From: Euryarchaeota archaeon UBA88
GTDB lineage: Archaea > Thermoplasmatota > Poseidoniia > Poseidoniales > Poseidoniaceae
Direction of reading: 5' to 3'
NCBI GenBank assembly: GCA_002499545.1
Contig: DAME01000003.1
Coordinates: 1-34,358 of the forward strand
Length of the DNA: 34,358 nucleotides
Positions 1-9,100 of this stretch are shown here, one piece after another. The position numbers and the translations under genes were made by a program. The notes under the pieces are model-generated. The model did not search any database, was not told the DNA's origin, and saw only the letters and a list, made by a program, of their open reading frames with translations. The first letter of the stretch is position 1. Each line of letters begins with the position of its first letter.

Positions 1-19
1 AACGCTTGACGCTCGAGGA

Positions 20-1513
20 TTATCCTTGAGTGATCAAATGATAGATGGTTCGAACGTGAACACCTGTTGCACCGTTCTTGACCATGGTGTTGGTCTTGGC
101 GCCCCAGAAGGTACCTGCAATGTCCATGTGAGCCCATGTGATTTGTTCTCCATCCTTATCGTAACCACGGTTTGGTACGAATTGCTTGAGGAATGCTGCT
201 GCAGTGTTCGCTCCACCCCAGCGACCAGCGCCAAGGTTTCGAGTGTCTGCAATCTTAGAGTCGGTCATTTCCTTCTCAAAAGCGGGGAGCAGAGGCATAG
301 GCCATGCGAGTTCGTCAACTGCGTTTCCTGCATCGTGGATGCGGGTGCGGAAGTCTTCATCATTTGACCACAGACCGGTTGCTTCGTGACCGAGCGCCAC
401 GACGCACGCACCGGTAAGGGTCGCAAAGTCGATGATGTATTCGGGGTCGAATTCTCCAGCCTTCCACAATCCGTCGGAAAGAACCAATCGGCCTTCAGCA
501 TCGGTGTTGAGAATTTCGATGGTCTTACCTGAGAGCGTTGTGATAACGTCTCCTGGACGTTGTGCATTGGATGATGGCATGTTTTCTGCCATGCAGGTGA
601 TCGCCACGACTTTTCCGTCATAGCCAGTTGCTGCAAGTGCTTCCATGGTACCAAAGACGGTTGCTGAGCCACCCATGTCGTACTTCATTTCGTCCATTCC
701 AGCGCCTGGCTTGAGTGAGATACCACCCGTATCGAAGGTGATGCCCTTTCCGACAAGAACTGGACAGCGGCCCGGCTTGTCTTTGTTCATTTCAAAAATG
801 ACCATGCAGGGTTTTCGAGCTGAACCCATTCCAACAGCAACCAGTCCACCCATGCCAGCCTTCATGGCTTGGTCATAGTTGATGATGGTGACTTCCACGT
901 TATCGTAGGCTTTGGCCCATTCCCATGCTTGGTCGGCAAAAGCTTCCGGATAGAGGTCGTTTGGAGGGCAGTTACCGAGGTCACGAGAGAGGTGCACTCC
1001 AGAAACAACGCCTTGGCAGTTGATGATTCGTGCATCCAATTCGGTTTCCATTCCTGAGTCACAGTTGAATCGAACGGAAATTTCAGCCTCCTCGTCGTCT
1101 TCATCTTGCTGCTTGTACTTGTCGTAGGAATAGTCACGAAGCATCATGCCTTCTGCAAATGCAGTCATACAATCCACTGAAACACCGGTGAACAAAACGG
1201 TGAAATCGGTGCCATGAGGTTTCTTGCGCGCTGCGATGACTGATGCGCCTGCCTTGCGGAACGCATGAGCGTCTGCTTTGTCTTCTTTACCTAGACCAAC
1301 AAGCATTGCTTTTCCGCCTTCTCCACCGATTACGGAAAGAGTCGATTTTGCTTTTGCCTTGAAGTCGCCTTCGCTAAGAATTCTGTTAATTTGCGTTTTC
1401 AAGGATGTATGAAGACCTTCTTGAAGAGATTCGGGTACGGATTCAGCGCCTTGATGCAGGGGCAGAATAAGGGTTCCATTGATGTTGTGTCCGGGGCTAA
1501 CGCTTACTTTCAT
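20..1513 (-). CDS. pepA: M17 leucyl aminopeptidase (cytosol aminopeptidase)
   Basis: Cytosolic two-metal aminopeptidase that removes N-terminal residues from peptides. The 497-residue product is close to the usual 500 of the family. The C-terminal catalytic half shows the M17 signature NTDAEGRL at residues 336-343, and the expected metal and catalytic positions: K256, D261 in TFDTGG, D279, D338 and E340. The N-terminal domain is less conserved and has an acidic DEDDEEAE patch near residue 137. I chose the ATG at 1513 because GGTGA lies 6 nt upstream and MKVSVSPG matches a normal N-terminus. A TTG at 1552 would overlap the upstream stop. It is last in an operon behind the exported M14 carboxypeptidase, which suggests extracellular trimming followed by intracellular hydrolysis. 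The family call is firm; substrate range is not visible. Confidence 0.95.
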   Translation of the reverse strand: MKVSVSPGHNINGTLILPLHQGAESVPESLQEGLHTSLKTQINRILSEGDFKAKAKSTLSVIGGEGGKAMLVGLGKEDKADAHAFRKAGASVIAARKKPHGTDFTVLFTGVSVDCMTAFAEGMMLRDYSYDKYKQQDEDDEEAEISVRFNCDSGMETELDARIINCQGVVSGVHLSRDLGNCPPNDLYPEAFADQAWEWAKAYDNVEVTIINYDQAMKAGMGGLVAVGMGSARKPCMVIFEMNKDKPGRCPVLVGKGITFDTGGISLKPGAGMDEMKYDMGGSATVFGTMEALAATGYDGKVVAITCMAENMPSSNAQRPGDVITTLSGKTIEILNTDAEGRLVLSDGLWKAGEFDPEYIIDFATLTGACVVALGHEATGLWSNDEDFRTRIHDAGNAVDELAWPMPLLPAFEKEMTDSKIADTRNLGAGRWGGANTAAAFLKQFVPNRGYDKDGEQITWAHMDIAGTFWGAKTNTMVKNGATGVHVRTIYHLITQG

Positions 1514-1548
1514 GAGTTCACCTATCCGCTCGAAGTCGGTTCGGCACT

Positions 1549-2961
1549 TCAATTCTCGTGCGTAGCATTCCGTTCATCGTCTTCGATTTCGTCGGGTTTC
1601 CGACGAAGGTCGCGCTCGTTAGAGAATGCCGCAACACCGATGATGGTCGCAAGAACTGAAAGTGGATTGAACAGTCCAAATCCTGTGAGGAAGCGGTCCT
1701 GTTCACCGTCGTCATAGGTTGCAGTTACGTTCACCGTCTCGTTGACCCATGTCGCTGCGTTGATGACGCGCTTTTGATAGTTCAAGTTCCACGTTCCATC
1801 AGCGCCGAACATGCCATCGTTCACCGCAAATGATACCACAGAACTGTTGCTGGCATTCACTTCAAACAACGGTGAGGCCCATGAGACTTCGCCGTTGGCA
1901 GTGATGTATTCCAGGCTGGCGTTAGCCGTTGAAGCCATTCCATGATTGACGATGTCCAAAGTAAGCATGTCGTCTTCAACTGCAATCGACTGAACATCGA
2001 GGCGAGCGCGCCAATACCACACGTTGTTGATGAGGTACCGCATCACGTCCATCTCTTCACCCAAACGTTCGTTCAAATCTTCAAAGGAACCGGGAACAAA
2101 TTGTTCATCATCGGTTTCAAAAGTGAAGGTAGGGAATCCCATAGCACCATAGCCATAGTCTCTGCTCGTACCACAATTTGGGTACAATCCCTGATTGGCG
2201 TTTTGAATTGGGATTTCTGAAATGCCGCCGTTTACATCTTCGCGAATCCCGTGAAACAATTCCCAGTCAGGTGGTTGTTCAGGCCACTTACCCCACGGGT
2301 AGAGCATGATCCAAACACCGGTGTGCATCGTGACGTACAAGTCTGCTTCGGGAACAACGGTGTTCATGTACACTGAATTTGCCAGCGTTTCAGACTCGCT
2401 GAATGCAGCACTTCCGGGCTGCGTTGTCGGGCAGGTATTCCAATAGTGGTCGTAATTTCTGTTGAGGTCGACTTGGTTGATGTTCCAGCGCGTGTCGATG
2501 TCATTTCCGTCAGGATTGAGCATGATTAAGACATGGACCTCTGAACTCTGTAGTACGTTGATGGCTTCTTCATTGCCTTCTGCCCAGCCGTTGATGTACC
2601 ATTTTGCCGACAACCATGCAAGTGCCGTACCGAGGTATTCATTTCCATGATGCCCGCCATCGATGTAGATGATTTCCTTTTGCGAACCGTCAGGCTGTGT
2701 CTCTGTCGACCAATCAGACAGGCGAACTACCCACAACGCCTTTCCGAGTTCAGATTCACCAATGCTGATTAAATCGACAATCTCGGGATACGTATCTGCC
2801 CAATCGTTGACTTCCAACGTCATGGCAGCCCACGTCATGTGAACGTGATTGTCGACAGGTTCACCCGGCCAAGCTTGGTCGTGCGTTTCATCTGCCTGTA
2901 CGGTAGAGAGAGGGACCAGCGGGAGAAGCATGCACATGATGAGGCAGACTGCTACTCGCAT
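1549..2961 (-). CDS. Secreted, membrane-anchored M14 zinc carboxypeptidase
   Basis: Extracellular metallocarboxypeptidase, 470 residues from the ATG at 2961. The N-terminus is a clear signal peptide (MRVAVCLIMCMLLPLVPLS followed by TVQADE). The catalytic domain has the M14 zinc motif HxxE within GGHHGNEYLG, the substrate-binding DLNRNYDHYW block, a later zinc His in VTMHTGVW, and the general-base Glu in FTFETDD. A beta-rich domain follows with several N-x-S/T sites. A hydrophobic segment near the end (FNPLSVLATIIGVAAF) and a charged tail suggest anchoring with the catalytic domain outside. A TTG at 3009 would extend the N-terminus by 16 residues and overlap the previous gene; the ATG gives the better signal peptide. 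It lies between a small conserved gene and leucyl aminopeptidase, so a role in protein or peptide scavenging is likely. Confidence 0.9.
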   Translation of the reverse strand: MRVAVCLIMCMLLPLVPLSTVQADETHDQAWPGEPVDNHVHMTWAAMTLEVNDWADTYPEIVDLISIGESELGKALWVVRLSDWSTETQPDGSQKEIIYIDGGHHGNEYLGTALAWLSAKWYINGWAEGNEEAINVLQSSEVHVLIMLNPDGNDIDTRWNINQVDLNRNYDHYWNTCPTTQPGSAAFSESETLANSVYMNTVVPEADLYVTMHTGVWIMLYPWGKWPEQPPDWELFHGIREDVNGGISEIPIQNANQGLYPNCGTSRDYGYGAMGFPTFTFETDDEQFVPGSFEDLNERLGEEMDVMRYLINNVWYWRARLDVQSIAVEDDMLTLDIVNHGMASTANASLEYITANGEVSWASPLFEVNASNSSVVSFAVNDGMFGADGTWNLNYQKRVINAATWVNETVNVTATYDDGEQDRFLTGFGLFNPLSVLATIIGVAAFSNERDLRRKPDEIEDDERNATHEN

Positions 2962-3002
2962 GGCTTGCGCTAATCGGCGAGAATGAAAAACGCTTGGGTT
3001 GT

Positions 3003-3428
3003 TTACCAATCGGAAGTGAAAGCATTCGGGTTCGAAACTTTCTCAGACTCACGAGTCCAAATAGAGCCCATCTGCGTTGGTCCACCGTAAATGTCAGCGA
3101 ATGGATCGACCTCTTCCGGTTCCAGATTACGTTGCATGTAGGCTTCGACTCGCTCCCGGAGATCTGGCTTAAACTTCCAGTAGTGGATTCTCCATTCTCG
3201 ACCGTCCCACAGCGTTGTCTCCTCAGACTCGGTGGTTAGAAGGTCGTAATCTTGGAACATGTAAAACAGGTTTCTGTCGGTTGGTTCCAATGCATTGTCG
3301 ATGATTCGATTGTAAAATCCAAAAAAGCCCAGAGCGTGTTCTGCCATGCCCCGAGCAACTTCTTCATCCATCTCCAGATCGATGTGCTGTTGAATGGCTT
3401 GGGTCAATTCTGCTAATGTCATTGTCAT
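3003..3428 (-). CDS. Small conserved archaeal protein of unknown function
   Basis: A 141-residue soluble acidic protein with no signal peptide or membrane segment. The N-terminal part is helical (TLAELTQAIQQHIDLEM), followed by a Gly/Phe-rich segment (GFFGFYNRIID). A conserved-looking block then reads EETTLWDGREWRIHYW. From memory this last block resembles a family of short uncharacterised euryarchaeal proteins (possibly DUF6015), but I cannot confirm it. It is first in the minus-strand operon with the M14 carboxypeptidase and leucyl aminopeptidase, and its stop lies just inside the possible TTG-extended start of the carboxypeptidase. An ATG two codons in (3422) is an equally possible start. 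A TATA-like element sits about 40 nt upstream. Confidence 0.75.
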   Translation of the reverse strand: MTMTLAELTQAIQQHIDLEMDEEVARGMAEHALGFFGFYNRIIDNALEPTDRNLFYMFQDYDLLTTESEETTLWDGREWRIHYWKFKPDLRERVEAYMQRNLEPEEVDPFADIYGGPTQMGSIWTRESEKVSNPNAFTSDW

Positions 3429-3462
3429 TTTCCATCACCCATGTGCGCGGAATTACTCCGCA

Positions 3463-3474
3463 GACACTATATTG
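3463..3474 (-). promoter_or_regulatory. Candidate TATA box for the peptidase operon
   Basis: An A/T-only core (minus strand ACAATATAGT) lies about 40 nt upstream of the ATG at 3428. That places a predicted start of transcription near 3441 and gives a leader of about 12 nt. Spacing of about 27 nt from TATA to transcription start is the archaeal norm; the start itself is inferred. Confidence 0.45.
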
Positions 3475-3563
3475 TATTGTCATCCGACCCATATAGACTC
3501 ATCGCTGGAATTTCATGAAATGCATAAAAAATTCCTGATTTATCTCACGCAGACTCCAAACTG

Positions 3564-3604
3564 GGCCTGCCATGGTTCCCCCCCGACGTACAGGCCAGCA
3601 GGCC
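3564..3604. other. Short inverted repeat in the divergent intergenic region
   Basis: GGCCTGC at 3564-3570 is the exact reverse complement of GCAGGCC at 3598-3604, separated by 27 nt that include a run of seven C. It lies in the 216-nt gap between the divergent peptidase and polyamine operons. It could be a hairpin or a two-half-site operator. The short arms also make chance plausible. Confidence 0.25.
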
Positions 3605-3644
3605 ACTTGACTTAAACAACATCAAACAACATCCTCAAGAACAC

Positions 3645-4685
3645 ATGGGCAAAGGCAAGGGTGTGACCGAAGCATATGTCGAGGGGAATTTCCTCGGATT
3701 GTCCGAACAAGGCAGTGATGTCGATGTCGCCATTCTTCAGCTTCCATACGAGTTGACAACGTCATACGGCCAAGGAACTGGAGAAGGGCCTGCCGCCTGT
3801 ATTCGAGCCAGCGGGCAGGTTGAATTGTTTGATGAACATCTTTCACAGGACTTACCCGCTGGACGGGATTTCTTCACTGTAACCCCGTGGAATGGTGGAG
3901 GTGGGAGTCTTGCCGAACAACTGGATAACATCGCCACGTACCTACAACCTTGGTTTGTCGGCGATTGCTTTCCGATGGTTCTTGGTGGAGAGCACGGACT
4001 GCTTCCACCGCTGATTCATGCTGCAAAGGACCATCCGTTGATTGATGGCGATTTGAGCCGACTCACGGTGGTACAAATCGACGCACACGCTGACTTGCGG
4101 CGTCAGCTTGCGGGGGACACCTATTCGCACGCCTGCGCTGCTGGCCGCAGTTTGGACCTCGGCATCGGACAACTGTTGCAGGTCGGCATTCGCGCTTACT
4201 CGAGAGAAGAACGCGAACTCATCAACAGCGATGAGCGAATCACGACGTTTTTTGCCAAAGATACGCAAGCAACGGGTGGAGAAAAAGTTTGGAAGCAGTG
4301 GATTGAAGTGCTTAGCACACTGTCTGGACCAGTCCACCTCACCATCGACATCGATGGACTTGATGGCAGTCTTGTTCCCGCAACGGGTACACCCGTTCCC
4401 GGAGGGCTATCGTATTGGCAAGTCGTTGAAACCATTGAAGCGGTCTTCAGCGCTCCACAAGCAACCGTCATCAGTGCAGATGTGAACGAAATCGTAGCCC
4501 ATGAGGAAACGCCACTCACCGAATTCACCGCAGCAATGTTGGCAACCAAGACAATTGGAAGCCATCTGCTGGCCCGTGAGCAGGGACGATGGTCGCCAAC
4601 TGCCGAACAACAAGGCAGAATTCGTACATCCCAGAGTGATGCGTATTTCCAACGGCGTATCGCAGCAGAACAAGAGTCGAGTTGA
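3645..4685 (+). CDS. speB: Agmatinase/arginase-family ureohydrolase
   Basis: A binuclear manganese ureohydrolase of 346 residues. Metal ligands appear in order: H117 in GGEHG, D146/H148/D150 in QIDAHADL, and D235/D237 in DIDGLD, followed by ATGTPVPGG as in agmatinases and arginases. The GGEH form is typical of SpeB-like enzymes. Expected chemistry is hydrolysis of agmatine to putrescine plus urea; N1-aminopropylagmatine is an alternative substrate known in some archaea. Formiminoglutamase is less likely given the neighbours. It is followed by the speD-like gene after 21 nt and then by a deoxyhypusine-synthase-like gene. A weak TATA-like ACTTAAAC near 3610 suggests a leaderless transcript starting about at this ATG. 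The family is firm; the substrate is inferred from context. Confidence 0.88.
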   Translation: MGKGKGVTEAYVEGNFLGLSEQGSDVDVAILQLPYELTTSYGQGTGEGPAACIRASGQVELFDEHLSQDLPAGRDFFTVTPWNGGGGSLAEQLDNIATYLQPWFVGDCFPMVLGGEHGLLPPLIHAAKDHPLIDGDLSRLTVVQIDAHADLRRQLAGDTYSHACAAGRSLDLGIGQLLQVGIRAYSREERELINSDERITTFFAKDTQATGGEKVWKQWIEVLSTLSGPVHLTIDIDGLDGSLVPATGTPVPGGLSYWQVVETIEAVFSAPQATVISADVNEIVAHEETPLTEFTAAMLATKTIGSHLLAREQGRWSPTAEQQGRIRTSQSDAYFQRRIAAEQESS

Positions 4686-4706
4686 AAGCAATTCAAGGGT
4701 GATCGC

Positions 4707-5096
4707 ATGGGCAATATCAACGCACAAGGATCCCACGTATTTCTTGATTACACTGCGTATTCAAGACCCGATGAGAATGACGGTGAGTGGATGTTGGAAT
4801 TATTGGAACGGGTTGTCGACCAAAGTTCAGCTCGCAAGGTTCACGCTCACGTTGAGCAATTTGACGGACTGGTATCCCCCAACGGTTTTGCCGCTGTAGT
4901 GCTCATCGATGAGAGCCACGTCACGGCCCACTGCTACTCCGATAAAGGGTGGTTGGCGGTCGACTGCTTCACCTGCGGCACTACTAACCCGGACCAAATA
5001 GCAGACGAAATTCATCGACAACTCCTCCACAGCATACCAGCGATTCATCTCCAGCGAAGAGAACGCGTTGACCGGTTTTTACACGAAGGTGAATAG
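4707..5096 (+). CDS. speD: SpeD-type pyruvoyl-dependent decarboxylase (probable S-adenosylmethionine decarboxylase)
   Basis: A 129-residue homologue of prokaryotic AdoMet decarboxylase, which supplies the aminopropyl group for spermidine. The self-cleavage site is visible as ESH with S70 as the presumed pyruvoyl precursor. H75 and C90 (within FTCG) are the other processing and catalytic positions. The usual HTWPE segment after ESH is replaced here by HCYSD, so the substrate pocket may differ. Some SpeD homologues have become arginine or ornithine decarboxylases, including the crenarchaeal arginine decarboxylase, so that alternative is open. It sits between the ureohydrolase and the deoxyhypusine-synthase-like gene, with its stop abutting the next ATG, indicating one transcript. 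Confidence 0.85.
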   Translation: MGNINAQGSHVFLDYTAYSRPDENDGEWMLELLERVVDQSSARKVHAHVEQFDGLVSPNGFAAVVLIDESHVTAHCYSDKGWLAVDCFTCGTTNPDQIADEIHRQLLHSIPAIHLQRRERVDRFLHEGE

Positions 5097-6053
5097 ATGT
5101 CAATTAGAGCGTTTATCGATGAACACTACCGCCATTTCAATGCCGGTGAACTCGCAGCAGCAAGCCGTTCATTGACCGACTTCTTGTCACAAGGTGGCAA
5201 AGTGTTTGTCACCCTCGCTGGTGCGATGAGTACGGCCGAAATTGGACGAAGTTTGGCTCCGATGATTCGTGCTGGCCACGTTGCAGGCATCTCGTGCACG
5301 GGAGCAAATCTGGAAGAAGACGTGTTCAATCTCGTCGCCCATACATCCTATGTTCGAATTCAAAACTGGCGTGACCTTTCCCCTAACGACGAGGAAGATT
5401 TGCTCAGTCGCCACCTCAACCGAGTAACGGACACCTGCATTCCTGAAGAAGAGGCCTTTCGAAGAATTGAACGTCATATCGTCGGACTTTGGAGAAAGGC
5501 AAACGAGGAGAAGACACCACAACTGCCTCACGAATTTTTCTACCAGATGCTGTTGAGCAAGGTTTTGGAACCAGTCTATGAAGCACGACCTCAAGACTCG
5601 TGGCTGCTGGCTGCGGCTCAAGCCAACCTGCCACTGTTTGTTCCTGGCTGGGAAGACTCAACCCTCGGCAACATATTCGCTGCACATTGCATTGAATCCG
5701 ACCTTGATGCTTCTACGGTCAAAAATGGAATTGAATACATGATTGGCCTCTCGCAATGGTATCAGGAAGCAACGTCGCCACTGGCATTTTTCCAAGTTGG
5801 AGGGGGAATTGCGGGGGATTTCCCAGTCTGTGTGGTGCCAATGCTGAACCAAGACTTGGAACGGGACGTCCCTTTATGGTCGTGGTTCTGTCAAATCAGT
5901 GAATCTTCAGCATCCTACGGTGGATACTCAGGCGCACCTCCTAATGAAAAAATCTCATGGGGCAAACTGGCGAAAGAAACCCCAAAATTTGTCATTGAAA
6001 GCGATGCGACGCTCGTGGTTCCGCTGATGTTTGCCTACGTCTTAGATCAGTGA
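5097..6053 (+). CDS. Deoxyhypusine synthase family protein, non-canonical subgroup
   Basis: A 318-residue member of the deoxyhypusine synthase (DHS) family. DHS transfers the aminobutyl group of spermidine to a lysine of aIF5A using NAD. The conserved C-terminal block is present (NEKISWGK, with K290 at the position of the catalytic lysine, then IESDATLVVPL). The Gly-rich motif is present too (VGGGIAGDF near 234). However, the LGGG-x-x-x-HH of classical archaeal and eukaryotic DHS is missing; the stretch reads GGGIAGDFPVC. This form matches, from memory, the DHS-like proteins of many bacteria that lie beside agmatinase genes and may act as homospermidine-type synthases. Its ATG directly follows the speD stop. 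Either hypusine formation or another polyamine aminobutyl transfer is plausible. Confidence 0.85.
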   Translation: MSIRAFIDEHYRHFNAGELAAASRSLTDFLSQGGKVFVTLAGAMSTAEIGRSLAPMIRAGHVAGISCTGANLEEDVFNLVAHTSYVRIQNWRDLSPNDEEDLLSRHLNRVTDTCIPEEEAFRRIERHIVGLWRKANEEKTPQLPHEFFYQMLLSKVLEPVYEARPQDSWLLAAAQANLPLFVPGWEDSTLGNIFAAHCIESDLDASTVKNGIEYMIGLSQWYQEATSPLAFFQVGGGIAGDFPVCVVPMLNQDLERDVPLWSWFCQISESSASYGGYSGAPPNEKISWGKLAKETPKFVIESDATLVVPLMFAYVLDQ

Positions 6054-6117
6054 ACATAGGACAATTAAAATGCAGCATACCACAAGTGTTGAAAGGGAGT
6101 AGAACCTACCTTTTACC

Positions 6118-9100
6118 ATGAGTGGCAAGGCTAGACTCTCCGTCGTACTGGTCCTGATGATGCTGTCGCCTGCGGTATTTTTAGCTGCAGCAGAAGACCA
6201 ACCTGCTTCACCCGTCATCAACGCAGCATGGCTTCCAAGCCTCGATGCCATCAATCAACACGCCTACCTCCTTTCCTTTTCTGACAATGGGTCGTACGAT
6301 GTTGTGGTCGATGTGATTCATCAACGCAATGGAGTCAATCTTGAAAACAACGTGTTTCTATCGTGGGACTCCCTCGACGATAACCGGATCGCTCATGCTG
6401 TGGTGAACACTTCGCTTGAATGGAACGATGCAATTTCGGTTCAGGTGACGGTGAACGGTTGGAACGGTGAGACGCTTGATTCACCGCTTAACTCTGAACG
6501 CACCTTCACCGTGGGAACGTGGAATCAGCCCATGGCTGACCATGAAATTCTTCTTTCCACCGAGTGGGAGTTGAATCAGTCGTATGCAAGTGGTGAAGGC
6601 GAGCAAGGGTTCTACCTTCAGTTTGAGGGACAGGGATGGCAGATGCGCGAAGGCACCGTCCTCAATTCCTGGGAACTCGGTAGTGGCACCCTGTCTACAA
6701 TCGAAAACACCAATGACAGTTCTACCAACCTCACGCTGAACTTGGACTCTATTTGGAAAAATGAAACCATCAATTCTGGTGTTCTCACTTCACAAGTATT
6801 CGATGCTCGTGGCAGTGGCATTTTGCATTTGGTAACTTTTGAGGGCACATCTCAAACCGAGGTAGTGGCCAATGTATCGGAAGGTCACTTCAATCGCTCG
6901 ATGATCGACGGTGAAGTGTCTGAACGACTTCGAATTGAAGCAACCGGACAACTGGATATTCTTGATGACACCAACCAGAGCACGCTCGACATCAGCGGAG
7001 AAGTCAGTGTATTGGTTCTCGAAACGTGGGATGAAAACGGCGTTCGTCGATTGCAGCACACGCAAATCGAAGCGATGGCAGACATGGTCTTGCTGGATGA
7101 AGATGTCAGAATGGATATCTCACTTGATGGTGTTGTTTTGGTTGAACGATGGGAAGACGGAGTTCGAACCGAACAAAAAAACGAATTGATGGGCCAAGGT
7201 ACCTTTGGATTCAGCGAACAAGATGAAAATGCCAGTGTTGTCGTGAACGGAACCATCCTAGATTTCCATTCACTGGTCGAGGATGGCATCACGCTGACCG
7301 ACGATTTCCACGTCGATGGCGTCATCACTGGTGATGCTCAGGGCTCATTTGGTATTGTTCGGACTATCGAAGAAACTGGAAATCAGGCCAATGCCACGCA
7401 AGAAGTGTTTTTGGTCAACGTCATACATGAAGAATCGTGGTTCAACATCACCGGTATCAACGGTGGAAACTTCTTCGACGGTCAAGGTGTTGGAGCAAAC
7501 CATAACGAATCATGGAATTATCAAGTCGTACAGTCCGACTGGGACAACCGAACCGTTCGACTGGTTTGGGACGAAACCGGAGCTGAATCGTCAAGCGGAG
7601 ATGAACGACCTGAAAACAGCCCAATTGAAGTCAACGTTTCACAACCTGAAACCGAAGAGATTCTCGGCAACGTCACCGTTTCAAGAGAAACTGGACTGAT
7701 GCCGATTCCGATGATACCCGGTGATTCAGTACAACTGCGCGGACAAGACGGTCTGTTCATGACTGCAACCGCCGTTTCAACAGGTAACGACCTCCGAGAT
7801 GGATTCAACCTTCACGTCGTCAACTGGGTTGGTAGTTACTTTGAAGGCGGCACGGCCTCGGGTTCAATCGTTGATCAAGGGCCGTTGATGGGACTGCTTT
7901 CAAGCGTACAGAGAACGCTGGAACTCCCGTACGGTGAAGGGAATGAAACTGCAAACTTTACCGAACAACAAGTGGTCGAACGAATCCTTTCTCCATCGGT
8001 GATTACCGCTGAGAATAACTCTGCGCCCCAGTTAATCGAGATGATTCTTGAAGAAGGCCTCATCTACGGTGAAGGTGGAAGTACTGGTACTCTGGTTGCC
8101 CACTTCACCGATGCTGAATTCAACATTGATTCCGTCGTTGTTGACTTATCCCCGATTGGTGGAGAAGTTGTCATCATGAACGACAGAGGACTGGATGGAG
8201 ATTCCATAGTCGGTGATAATCGATTCACGACCATGGTGATGGTTCAGGGACTTGAGATCGGTAACGTTTCCTTGCAAGTGACTGCCACCGATACATGGGG
8301 CCTGTCTACAACCGGCTATGATGACATCGAAATCATGAACCAAGGCCCACGAATGTATGACTATGAAATTCTACCCTCCTCTCTCGCTCGAGGTTCAACG
8401 ACGATTATCAATACTCGCGCCTACGACGGTCACGGCGTAGCATCAGTCGAAATCGACATGCGAGAATCCGGTGGCGAATTGGTGAGCCTCGATGACAGTC
8501 CAAACGGAATTTGGTCTACAGCGCTAACCCTCCCTGAATCGATGATGCCAGGCGAGTACCTGCTTCAATTCATTCTGACCGATGTTCAAGGAGCCAAACA
8601 CTACACGAGCCTGTGGAGCGTTGATGGGTTTGAGACCTCTCTCCAATCCCTCTATGGACCACACCACGTTTCAGACTCCACGATGAAAGAAACCAAACTG
8701 TTCGTCCTCAATACGCCTCCAACCATCGTTGCGAGTGAAGCACTTGCACTTGAGCGAATCCCAGATGGGTCAGTTGAGCTGCTGGAAGTTTCGATTCAAG
8801 ATTACGACGGTATTCAGGTTGCCCGTGCCGACGTAGGGGTCTTTCGTCCCTTGACTTCACAAGACACGTGGCAAACCTTGTACGATGATGGTTCAAACGG
8901 GGACAGAGTCGCCAACGACGGGATCTATACTACCGAGTTGCACATCCGAGCAAGCATTCCTCTTGGAACCCATAACATTCTGATTCAAGCGTCTGACGTG
9001 TACGGTGCGGTCAGTCCTACTGAATCGATTACAGTGCAACTATCTGAAGAAAACCAGCCGATTGCAGGTGTGAGTGGCTCGCTTCTTTCCACCGGTGTAA

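Noticed and set aside
26..1137. Plus-strand and alternative-frame open frames across the aminopeptidase
   Set aside because: They are shadows of the well-supported pepA reading frame and encode no recognisable protein.
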